Assembly: GCA_014584705.1 (NCBI GenBank)
Contig: JACTMJ010000020.1
Span: 1 to 64,000 of the forward strand
DNA: 64,000 nt
Direction of reading: 5' to 3'
From: Acidobacteriota bacterium
GTDB lineage: Bacteria > Acidobacteriota > Terriglobia > Bryobacterales > Bryobacteraceae
Both the position numbers and the translations under genes were made by a program. Positions within the stretch are counted from its first letter, which is position 1; the number at the start of each line of letters is the position of its first letter. Shown piece after piece: positions 26,789 through 33,909 of the stretch. The notes below the pieces were generated by a model that saw only the letters and a program-made list of their open reading frames with translations, had not been told where the DNA came from and searched no databases.

Positions 26789-27708
26789 CCAACAATCCAG
26801 ATTCAAGAGAGAGTGAAAACGAGAGCCGGGTTCGCGCGCACCTCGCCATGCAGGCGTTTCGCGCGTCGCTAAGTCCATTATCGTCCATGGCCCGCCACCG
26901 TGTCCGTCCCGCCGGGCGCATCGTCTGTTCAAGAGCCATCCGGCCCCGCATGAGAAACAAAACGGATTCGCGTGGCTCCGACATATCGTGCGTGGGGGCG
27001 GATCCCGGCAAGCCCGAAGCGCACGCCCATCCGATAGACGGTATGAGGTCGATTCGGTTTCGCGCGGTGGCGTTGGATCGGGCCAGGATCCCGGGAAGCT
27101 CTACCAAAATAGGAAGCATTGCTGCCTTAGAGCATCATCGAAAGAGTATGTTTCAAATGTAAGCTGAGATTCTAGCCATAAGTATCAGTTATGACCGTCA
27201 AGCATGCGAGAGTACAGGGTACTTGTGGGAATCTGTACATTCTCTGCAAGATACGTGGGGTGGAAAGAAAAGTGATGTCATTCGGAGAGATCCTGTGCTA
27301 ATCTCTCTTCTGGACTGGCATATTCCCGATGTTTTAGTAGGCTTTGGCATTGATGACCGGATTGAGATCCCTGTCGGCGATTCCCGGACTCTCACGCTAC
27401 GAGTCGTGGCCAATTGCGCTCCATCGGATACGAACGCAAACACGAAGGGGGATGATTCACCCATATTCCCCATCGCGATTAGGGATATTCCCCAGATCAT
27501 CAATCCGGATATACAAGCTTGTTGATCGATTCACTTGACTTTGGTACATCGCGATTCTCTGAATCTCAACTGGCGCATTGAGTGTCAGATAGTCGGATCC
27601 CATGTTGCTCACCTCGAACCAAAGACTCGGCACAGAGTCCACGCGTTCCCGGTTGTCTCCAACTGATTTGTTTTGAAAAATTCAGGTCGATCTTTAGAGG
27701 AAATTCCA
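26789..27708. other. 920-bp intergenic region between divergent parvulin and TonB-receptor genes
   Basis: No convincing gene in either strand. The right part (about 27100-27700) is clearly poorer in G and C than its surroundings. An open frame at 27223-27525 (MWESVHSLQDTWGGKKSD...) lacks a ribosome site and family features. TTGACT at 27535-27540 is a possible -35 but no good -10 follows at 17 bases. The region may be a long regulated leader for the TonB receptor or the remnant of a lost gene. Confidence 0.4.
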
Positions 27709-30700
27709 ATGAAACACAATTTCGTTCGGTTACGAACGATGCGGACCCTCGATGCCAGAACGTGGCGCGATCCCTTCCGTATCGCCGTATTTTCGCTTTT
27801 CGTTCTCCTTCTGGCATCCGTGATGCAAGTGGGGGCGCAAGAGCGCTTTGGTACCATCTCCGGCGTCGTCACAGATTCCACCAAGGCGCCGATGGTCGGC
27901 GTGAAGGTGAGCGTCACCAATCGCGACACCGCCAGGTCTTCAACCACCACCACGGGCGGCGACGGCAGCTATATCCTGCGCGGGTTGGAGCCGGGCCGGT
28001 ATACGGCGCGGTTCGAAAATGCCGGCTTCACCACAGCGGAAGTTCCGGCTATCAACCTCACCGCCGGCGCACAACTGCAAGTGAATCAGTCGCTTAGCGT
28101 TGGCGCAACGACGGAAACGATCGAGGTGACCGACGCTGCGCCGCTGATCGACGTTTCGAGCGCAAGACTCGCGCACAACGTCACGGCGGAGGAATTTGAC
28201 CGGCTCCCGAAAGGACGTTCCTTCCAGGCGCTTGCACTCACGTCCAGTTCGGTTAACACCGGCGAGATCGAGGGCGGGTTCCAGGTGAACGGCGCAAGCG
28301 GCGCGGAGAACCAGTTCACCATTGACGGTGTTTCCACGACGAGCCTGATCAACGGCAAGTCCCGGCAGAACGCGCTGTTCGAAATCATTCAGGAAGTGCA
28401 GGTGAAGACGGCCGGCATCGACGCCGAGTTCGGCGGGGCGATGGGCGGCGTGATCAGCGCCATCACCAAGTCCGGCGGAAACGACTTTCACGGCGATCTG
28501 CACTACTATCTCTCCGGCAACAAGCTCAACGCGGGACCGGTGAAGCGACTTCTGCTGGACCCCTCCGATGAGAGAACCGTCAGCTATGTGCAGGACAGCA
28601 AGTTCAAGAACGACTCCAATGAGATTGGCGGTTCTTTCAGCGGCCCGTTGGTAAAGAACCAACTTTTCTTTTTCAGCGCATTCTCTCCGCGATTCACGCG
28701 GGAATCCCGCGATTACGGATTCTCCAGCGGCAAGGAGCAGGGAACCCTGGACCGGAATACCAACACCTGGATGATGTTCCATAAGATCAACTGGGTCCCC
28801 ACGGAGCGGGTTCGCACCAATTTCACTTACCTTTGGTCTCCCACAACCGCGGACGGAACGCTCCTGAGCTATTCGGTGGGGCCGAATCAATCGTCGCAGA
28901 CGCTGGCCTCCGCGAACTACAACAAGGCTATTGGAACGTTCTCTCCGCAATCGAGCTACACCGGGCAGGTGGACATCACCACCAGCCCCACGACTCTGCT
29001 CTCTTTCCGGGCCGGACGCTTCTGGGACAACTACAAGACGGTAGGCATCCCCGGCAACAGTTCCATCGAATACGGCTCTTCGGCCACGAACCTTCCGTTC
29101 ACGATTCCGGATGCCTTCAAACAGCCGCAGGGATTCGCATTTTCTCCGCGGCGTTCGAATACGTTCCACGACCTTGCGACCCGAACCTATTTCCAGGTGG
29201 ACGGCAGCGCATTCTTCCGGGCGCTTGGTACCCACGACTTCAAAGCGGGCTGGGGCGTCTCCAAGACGGTGAACAATGTTCTCGAAGCCTATCCTGGAAA
29301 GGGATTTGTGCGCATCTTCTGGAACAGCACGTTCAACAGCCCCACTCTCGGCAAGCAAACGGGCCAGTATGGCTACTACGAGGTCAACGATATCGGAACC
29401 GGCGGGACCACCGGCGGCACGATGCAGAACTACTATTTCCAGGACCAGTGGCGCATCATCCCACGCTTGAGCATCAGCCTCGGGCTGCGCCTGGAGAATG
29501 AGCACGTCCCCTCCTTCCGGCGCGACATTCGCGACTATGCGTTCTCGTTCGGATTCGGCGACAAGATCGCTCCCCGCCTGGGCGCTACTTACGATCTGTT
29601 CGGCAACGGCAAAGTGAAGCTGTACGGTTCCTTCGGACGCACCTTTGATTGGGTGAAGTACGAACTCTCCCGCGGTACCTTCGGTGCGCAGTTCTGGAAA
29701 ATCGACTACCGAACCCTGGACACGCTGGACATCCTCTCCTTGAGCGGCACGAACAAGCCCGGCAGGAACATCTGGGCCGCGGATCCGGCCTCCCAGCGTG
29801 ATCGCCGCATTCCAGCCTTTGACCTGGTTGCCAAGAACCTCAAGCCGATGAGCTCCGATTTGATCAGTGTCGGCACGGAAATGCAGATCATGCCGGATAC
29901 GGTGTTGCGCGTGGGGTACAAGCACAACAACCTGCGACGGACGATCGAGGATCTGGGCGCGCTTGACGCGGAGGGGAATGAAGTCTACCTCTACGGCAAC
30001 CCCGGGGAAGGCGATGCAAAAACACAGCCTACTTCCGGTTTAACGAAGCCGTTCCCGATGCCCAAGCCCGTGCGGAAGTACGACGCGCTCGAAATGGAGC
30101 TTTCCCGGCGCTTTTCAAACGACTTCTTCGCGAGCATCAGCTATGTCTACAGCCGGCTCTACGGCAACTACGCCGGAATCGCCAATTCCGACGAAATCAC
30201 GTTGCCGAGCACGAACGTGGGCTCCGCGACCGCTCAGCAGCTTGGCGGCAGCGTTTCCCGGCAGGGTGGCAACGCCAACCGGTCCTGGGATCTCGATGAG
30301 ATCCTCTTCGACTCTCATGGCCATGCCGACATCAAGGGTCGCCTGAACACAGACCGTCCGCATGTGTTCAAAATCTACGGTGCCAAACAGTTCTCCTTCG
30401 GCACGAACGTGGGCCTGTTCTTCTATGGCGGCAGCGGCACGCCCGTCAGCACGCTGGTGAACACCCGCAACCAGATCCCGGTGTTCGTCAACGGCCGCGG
30501 TGATCTTGGGCGGACTCCGGTGCTCACGCAGACCGACTTGAACATCTTCCATGACCTCAAGCTGGGCGAAAACAAGACGCTGCGCTTCGAAATGAACATG
30601 CTCAACCTCTTCAACCAGAAGACGGCACGGGCGGTCTTCAATTACGTGAACCGCGGCGCGGGCGTAGCCGTTCCCAGTTCCGCAATCAACCTCTCTGGCG

Positions 30701-30852
30701 TGGACCTGTTCCAGGGCTATGACTACATGGCTTTGATCAATGCCACCCCGGACGCCAGCGCACCGCGCGGCGCACTCGATCCGCGATTCGGACGGGAAGA
30801 CCTGTTCAACCCCGGCTTCGCGGGACGGTTCGGCATCAAGTTCATCTTCTAA
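27709..30852 (+). CDS. TonB-dependent receptor with carboxypeptidase-regulatory-like domain (1)
   Basis: A 1047-residue outer-membrane transporter. A signal peptide (FSLFVLLLASVMQVGAQ) is followed by a CarboxypepD_reg-like Ig domain (FGTISGVVTDSTKAPMVGVK, YILRGLEPGRYTARFENAGF), a plug domain (NQFTIDGVSTTS, GGAMGGVISAITKSGGNDFH) and a 22-strand barrel ending FGIKFIF. This is the Acidobacteriota OAR/SusC-like receptor class, usually for glycans or siderophores; no SusD partner is seen. AGAGGAAA precedes the ATG at 27709 by six bases. It is a stand-alone gene with a long upstream region. Confidence 0.9.
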   Translation: MKHNFVRLRTMRTLDARTWRDPFRIAVFSLFVLLLASVMQVGAQERFGTISGVVTDSTKAPMVGVKVSVTNRDTARSSTTTTGGDGSYILRGLEPGRYTARFENAGFTTAEVPAINLTAGAQLQVNQSLSVGATTETIEVTDAAPLIDVSSARLAHNVTAEEFDRLPKGRSFQALALTSSSVNTGEIEGGFQVNGASGAENQFTIDGVSTTSLINGKSRQNALFEIIQEVQVKTAGIDAEFGGAMGGVISAITKSGGNDFHGDLHYYLSGNKLNAGPVKRLLLDPSDERTVSYVQDSKFKNDSNEIGGSFSGPLVKNQLFFFSAFSPRFTRESRDYGFSSGKEQGTLDRNTNTWMMFHKINWVPTERVRTNFTYLWSPTTADGTLLSYSVGPNQSSQTLASANYNKAIGTFSPQSSYTGQVDITTSPTTLLSFRAGRFWDNYKTVGIPGNSSIEYGSSATNLPFTIPDAFKQPQGFAFSPRRSNTFHDLATRTYFQVDGSAFFRALGTHDFKAGWGVSKTVNNVLEAYPGKGFVRIFWNSTFNSPTLGKQTGQYGYYEVNDIGTGGTTGGTMQNYYFQDQWRIIPRLSISLGLRLENEHVPSFRRDIRDYAFSFGFGDKIAPRLGATYDLFGNGKVKLYGSFGRTFDWVKYELSRGTFGAQFWKIDYRTLDTLDILSLSGTNKPGRNIWAADPASQRDRRIPAFDLVAKNLKPMSSDLISVGTEMQIMPDTVLRVGYKHNNLRRTIEDLGALDAEGNEVYLYGNPGEGDAKTQPTSGLTKPFPMPKPVRKYDALEMELSRRFSNDFFASISYVYSRLYGNYAGIANSDEITLPSTNVGSATAQQLGGSVSRQGGNANRSWDLDEILFDSHGHADIKGRLNTDRPHVFKIYGAKQFSFGTNVGLFFYGGSGTPVSTLVNTRNQIPVFVNGRGDLGRTPVLTQTDLNIFHDLKLGENKTLRFEMNMLNLFNQKTARAVFNYVNRGAGVAVPSSAINLSGVDLFQGYDYMALINATPDASAPRGALDPRFGREDLFNPGFAGRFGIKFIF

Positions 30853-30950
30853 GGTGAACTTGACCGGGAACGAATCCAGCCGGAAACGCGCGGCGGTGCA
30901 TCGGACGTAGCCGCTCGCTTCCGGCGAAACAGCAACTTTGAAACCAATGA

Positions 30951-30983
30951 CGGCCCTGGAACCGAGAACCGGTTCCAGGGCCG
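30951..30983 (+). terminator. 13-bp hairpin after the TonB receptor gene
   Basis: A perfect 13-bp stem beginning CGGCCCTGGAACC, loop GAGAACC, about 100 bases past the stop. TTCC follows rather than a T-run, so it may be a weak or factor-assisted terminator or an mRNA 3'-end stabiliser. Confidence 0.5.
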
Positions 30984-31097
30984 TTCCGCGTAAGGGAATC
31001 CGGCTCGGAGCGGGACGCGGCTGCCCAATTGCCTGATTGGGCTTGCCGCCCGCACCCGCAACGCGGAACCTCCACGACGGCGTACACTCAGAAGAGT

Positions 31098-31186
31098 GCC
31101 CGGGTGGCGAAATCGGCAGACGCAACGGACTTAAAATCCGTTTTCCGGCAACGGGAGTGTGGGTTCAAGTCCCACCCCGGGCACCA
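31098..31186 (+). tRNA. tRNA-Leu (anticodon TAA), island attachment site
   Basis: An 89-nt class II tRNA. The acceptor is GCCCGGG with CCCGGGC, the D-arm GCGAAATCGGCAGACGC, the anticodon stem-loop ACGGA-CTTAAAA-TCCGT, followed by a long variable arm, the T-loop GGTTCAAGTCC and encoded CCA. The gene is intact and uninterrupted. Its 3' half (31132-31186) is repeated exactly at 35558-35612. Confidence 0.97.
31132..31186 (+). repeat. attL-like copy of the 55-bp direct repeat
   Basis: It begins TAAAATCCGTTTTCCGGCAA at the tRNA-Leu anticodon and ends at the encoded CCA. It is identical base for base to 35558-35612. Flanks differ on both sides (T before and AATTA after here; C before and TGAAA after there). 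Confidence 0.93.
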
Positions 31187-31190
31187 AATT

Positions 31191-31508
31191 AGGCGAAATC
31201 GGCAGACGCAACGGACTTAAGCGCAACTTGAGCGCTTGCTGGGAAACCGGCGGTGCGGAACTCCTCAAATTCGGGGAACCCTCCAACATGGCGATCCCGA
31301 GCCAAGCCTTAGTCGGGAAGTTCTCGATTGAAGAACGTGTAGAGACTAGACGGGCAGCACCTGGACCTGGAATGAAACCCAGGTACGGTGCAGGGATAGT
31401 CCAGACCCCAAACCTTTCGCGATGCAAGAGTGACGAAAGCCGTAGCCGGGTTGGAAGATCCGCTTTTCCGCAAGGAGAGTGAGGGCTCAAGTCCCTCCGC
31501 CCGTACCA
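31191..31508 (+). pseudogene. chimeric, intron-split tRNA-Leu(UAA) lacking its 5' acceptor strand
   Basis: The 5' exon (31191-31218) repeats positions 9 to 34 of the adjacent tRNA-Leu exactly. After the intron, the 3' exon (31455-31508) gives anticodon-loop remainder AAGA, stem TCCGC, a leucine-type variable arm, T-arm GAGGG-CTCAAGT-CCCTC and CGCCCGT-ACCA. The 3' acceptor would need ACGGGCG on the 5' side, but the bases there are CCAAATT, including the CCA of the previous tRNA. The acceptor therefore cannot form and the gene is probably not a working tRNA. The 3' exon differs from the neighbouring tRNA-Leu at many positions, so the two halves have different origins. Confidence 0.75.
31219..31454 (+). 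ncRNA. group I intron in tRNA-Leu(UAA) anticodon (cyanobacterial IC3 type)
   Basis: A 236-nt insertion sits after the first anticodon base (CTT|AA), exactly where the cyanobacterial and plastid tRNA-Leu intron lies. The upstream exon CTT can pair with an internal GAG guide (final U.G pair). Core elements follow the Anabaena intron: AAATTCGGGGAA, GATCCCGAGCCAAGCC, GTAGAGACTAGACGGGCAGC (P7 strand GACTA at 31344-31348) and GGGATAGTCCAGAC (P7 partner TAGTC at 31397-31401). P8 pairs GCACC with GGTGC, enclosing CCTGG with CCAGG. The last base is G, as group I splicing requires. It has no ORF and no homing endonuclease. Confidence 0.85.
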
Positions 31509-31609
31509 AGCACCAGACTGTTCAGACTGCCCAGCCGTCCTTTCTGGGGGTATCGTTGCCAAGTCGGGGAGTTATCTAGACAGGGCACAACAAAACATAG
31601 GATCAACGT

Positions 31610-32221
31610 ATGACGGAGCCAATGATCTTGGAACCAGATTGGGCCCAGCCACGACCCACGTTCGCCGACGTACGCGCAATGACGCAGCGTATTGGTCTGG
31701 CTCCTGTGACGTTACCTGAGAAACCGTTTAGCGATTCCCTGCGTTACCTTCGCGAGTCCCACAGCAATGGCGGCGCGCACATCGCGGCATTTGACGTTCC
31801 GCCCGACGCCACTTTCGATTGGTTCGCTTCACGCAATCGCCTTTCAGAGGAGGAACTGATCGACACCCTGATCACTCATCCGTCAATTCGAGAGGCTCTT
31901 AGCGAAATCCGTGTGCCCGAGGTCAAAGCCAACATCGGCCTCTCTCTCGCCGATCCATTTCTCCTCGACGGCAGGCTTGCACGTTGCCTGTATGCTGGCG
32001 GAGCCTACTGGAACGCCAAGAATGACGGGAAAGCTTCAAAGTCCTTGGCTTTGGATGTTTGCGACGCGATGTTCGGCCTACGCTACGGCGAGGTCTCTTT
32101 GTTCGAGAGCTCCCAAGCCTGGACACCTTGGTTTCATGGGATCGCTTGGGACCTAACGGAGATCGTTTTTGATCGCCGCCTTCGCAGACTTTGGGTACTC
32201 GTGGTGACCGACACGGATTAG
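31610..32221 (+). CDS. unknown island protein
   Basis: A 203-residue soluble protein of no family I recognise. It has no signal peptide, membrane helix or repeated motif. Segments that could be conserved are ALSEIRVPEVKANIGLSLAD, LARCLYAGGAYWNAKND and SSQAWTPWFHGIAWDLTEIV, the last rich in aromatics. AGGA lies 8 bases before the ATG. The gene sits between two tRNA-Leu 3'-end copies (31455-31508 and 32242-32263), so it may have arrived as its own small module. A defence, immunity or sensor role is possible but unsupported. Confidence 0.65.
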   Translation: MTEPMILEPDWAQPRPTFADVRAMTQRIGLAPVTLPEKPFSDSLRYLRESHSNGGAHIAAFDVPPDATFDWFASRNRLSEEELIDTLITHPSIREALSEIRVPEVKANIGLSLADPFLLDGRLARCLYAGGAYWNAKNDGKASKSLALDVCDAMFGLRYGEVSLFESSQAWTPWFHGIAWDLTEIVFDRRLRRLWVLVVTDTD

Positions 32222-32241
32222 AGGTAGTCCGCAGGAACGCA

Positions 32242-32263
32242 AGGGCTCAAGTCCCTCCGCCCG
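32242..32263 (+). repeat. third tRNA-Leu 3'-end remnant (22-bp match)
   Basis: AGGGCTCAAGTCCCTCCGCC plus two further bases matches the T-arm and acceptor of the intron-split tRNA (31482-31503) exactly. After that it diverges (CACTA instead of TACCA). Only the T-arm and acceptor remain. With the copy upstream it brackets the unknown gene at 31610. Confidence 0.8.
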
Positions 32264-32304
32264 CACTATCGCTTTTTCCTGGCTCGGTCGAGAGCGATCG
32301 CGTA

Positions 32305-33207
32305 TCAACCGCCGGGCGGTTTTGCGCAGATGTCGCTTATGCATCCACGCAACCAGCCGTGCGCTTGATCGGCTTCCATTCGCGGGTGCCAGAGCAATGA
32401 GACTGCAAATTCCTGAGTGCGAAACGGAAGCGGGAATGTGAACAGGTCGCCACGAATACCTCTTGTGTGCCATTCCGGAACTGTCGCGATCAGGTCCGAG
32501 GAGCGTGCCAAGGCCAAGGCGGTGGAGAAGCCGCCGACGCTCGTCACGATTTCACGTTCAAGACCCACCGACTCCAACGATCCATCAATAGGCCCCTTGT
32601 CGAAGCCGCTCCGCGACACAAGAATATGGCGTCCGGCCGCATAGCGGGCCGGAGTGATCTCTCCCTCGCTCAACGCATGGCCCGGGCGAACGACGCCGAC
32701 GTAGCGATCCCGGAACAGCGCCTTGGCCCGTATCTCCGGGCTCGTCGTATCTTCCACGACACCCGTTTCTAAATCCACGATCCCCTCACGAAGCGGTTTG
32801 CTTTCCTTATCCGGCTTCTGGAGGAAGTGCAATCTTATGCCGGGGGCCTCCACCTCGACCCGCGCGATGAGTTCTGGACCGAAGCTCTCAACAAAGCCCT
32901 CGCTGCTTCGCAAAGCAAACGTTCGTCGCAGCGTCTTAAGATTTAGCTTCTCGACAGGGCGCAAAACCGCCTCGACTGTCGGCACGAGTCGGCTGACGAT
33001 CTCGCGGAGCTCGATGGCTCGCGGGGTAGGAACGAGGCCTCGCCCCGCACGGACCAGGAGAGGATCGCCCATCGTTTCTCGCAGCCGTGCCAGCGCTCGG
33101 CTCACGGCCGAAGGGCTCAATCGCAGTCGCTTCGCCGCTCGGGAAACATTGCTCTCTGTGAGCAGGACATCAAGTGTAGCCAGCAGATTGAAATCCGGGT
33201 GCGACAT
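32305..33207 (-). CDS. LysR family transcriptional regulator
   Basis: A 300-residue LTTR. The N-terminal winged helix-turn-helix reads FNLLATLDVLLTESNVSRAA then LRLSPSAVSRALARLRETMG, and GDPLLVRAGRGLVPTPRA is the linker entry. The effector domain follows, with no cysteine-based sensor evident. It resembles the NodD/LinR-like branch. It is divergent from the cupin and MFS genes, the usual geometry for an LTTR and its targets, with a matching operator at 33252. The frame is open 14 codons further up; MSHPDFNLL is the normal start. Confidence 0.92.
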   Translation of the reverse strand: MSHPDFNLLATLDVLLTESNVSRAAKRLRLSPSAVSRALARLRETMGDPLLVRAGRGLVPTPRAIELREIVSRLVPTVEAVLRPVEKLNLKTLRRTFALRSSEGFVESFGPELIARVEVEAPGIRLHFLQKPDKESKPLREGIVDLETGVVEDTTSPEIRAKALFRDRYVGVVRPGHALSEGEITPARYAAGRHILVSRSGFDKGPIDGSLESVGLEREIVTSVGGFSTALALARSSDLIATVPEWHTRGIRGDLFTFPLPFRTQEFAVSLLWHPRMEADQAHGWLRGCISDICAKPPGG

Positions 33208-33251
33208 GCGCTGACCGTAGCACGGCTTTAGATATGGCGTCAAACGCAATG

Positions 33252-33267
33252 ATTATGTGCAAATAAT
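33252..33267. promoter_or_regulatory. LysR-box dyad ATTAT-N6-ATAAT
   Basis: The dyad ATTAT-GTGCAA-ATAAT contains the T-N11-A core twice and lies 45 bases from the LysR start and 85 bases before the divergent cupin gene. It is the natural binding site for the LysR protein beside it. Confidence 0.6.
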
Positions 33268-33351
33268 GCGCCTTCCGCAATCCCAAATCCCACGTTACGT
33301 TAATTGCATAAGCCTGAATGACTTACATCCAGGCAGGAAGGAACGAAAATC

Positions 33352-33909
33352 ATGAAAGACCATACACTCCAGATGTTCATCGACGGGATCAGGGCGGCCT
33401 GGGGCCCATTAAGTTCGGAAGTCGTGAATCTGTCCCGCCACCAATTGGAAGGCCTCCTGAAGGCGCACGCCGCGGAGGAATGGCTCGAGGCGTTGCATCT
33501 CGAAGGTCTGGCGAACAAGGAATTGTACCGGGATCCGTCCCACGGCTTTGTCCTGCTGGCGCACACGGAACAAACGGGCCAGTACAGGCCACCTCACGAC
33601 CACGGCCGGGGCTGGGTCATCTATGGGGTGCAGCAAGGCGAAATGGAGATCAGCACATACGTGCGGGTTCAAGAACCCGGCGGCAGCGAGAGGCTCGTCC
33701 TCCGGGAAACATATCTGCTTCACGCCGGCCAGACACGGGTTTATTTGCCGGGCGATATCCACGACACGAGGTGTACAAGAGGCCCCGTACTCTACTACCG
33801 CTTCACCGACCGCGACCTGAAAAAGGAAGAGAGCGAGGGACACAAGATAACGCGGTATGTCCAGAAGAATGGCGTCTGGACGGGAGGCGCGTCATGCCAG
33901 ATCTCTTAA
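33352..33909 (+). CDS. cupin-fold metal protein (cysteine-dioxygenase-like)
   Basis: A 185-residue cupin. Metal ligands are visible as PPHDHGRGWVIYGVQQGEME (two His and a later Glu) and PGDIHDTRC (third His), the pattern of the predicted metal-dependent COG5553/cysteine-dioxygenase group. It could be a small-molecule oxygenase or an isomerase. AGGAAGGAA lies 8 bases before the ATG. It overlaps the transporter start by 16 bases, so the two are translationally coupled; the product may be exported or the enzyme may detoxify the transporter substrate. Confidence 0.8.
   Translation: MKDHTLQMFIDGIRAAWGPLSSEVVNLSRHQLEGLLKAHAAEEWLEALHLEGLANKELYRDPSHGFVLLAHTEQTGQYRPPHDHGRGWVIYGVQQGEMEISTYVRVQEPGGSERLVLRETYLLHAGQTRVYLPGDIHDTRCTRGPVLYYRFTDRDLKKEESEGHKITRYVQKNGVWTGGASCQIS

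Noticed and set aside
27223-27525. 100-codon plus-strand frame in the long gap before the first TonB receptor
   Set aside because: No ribosome site, no family features, stops in related frames; it could be a remnant but not a gene I can defend.
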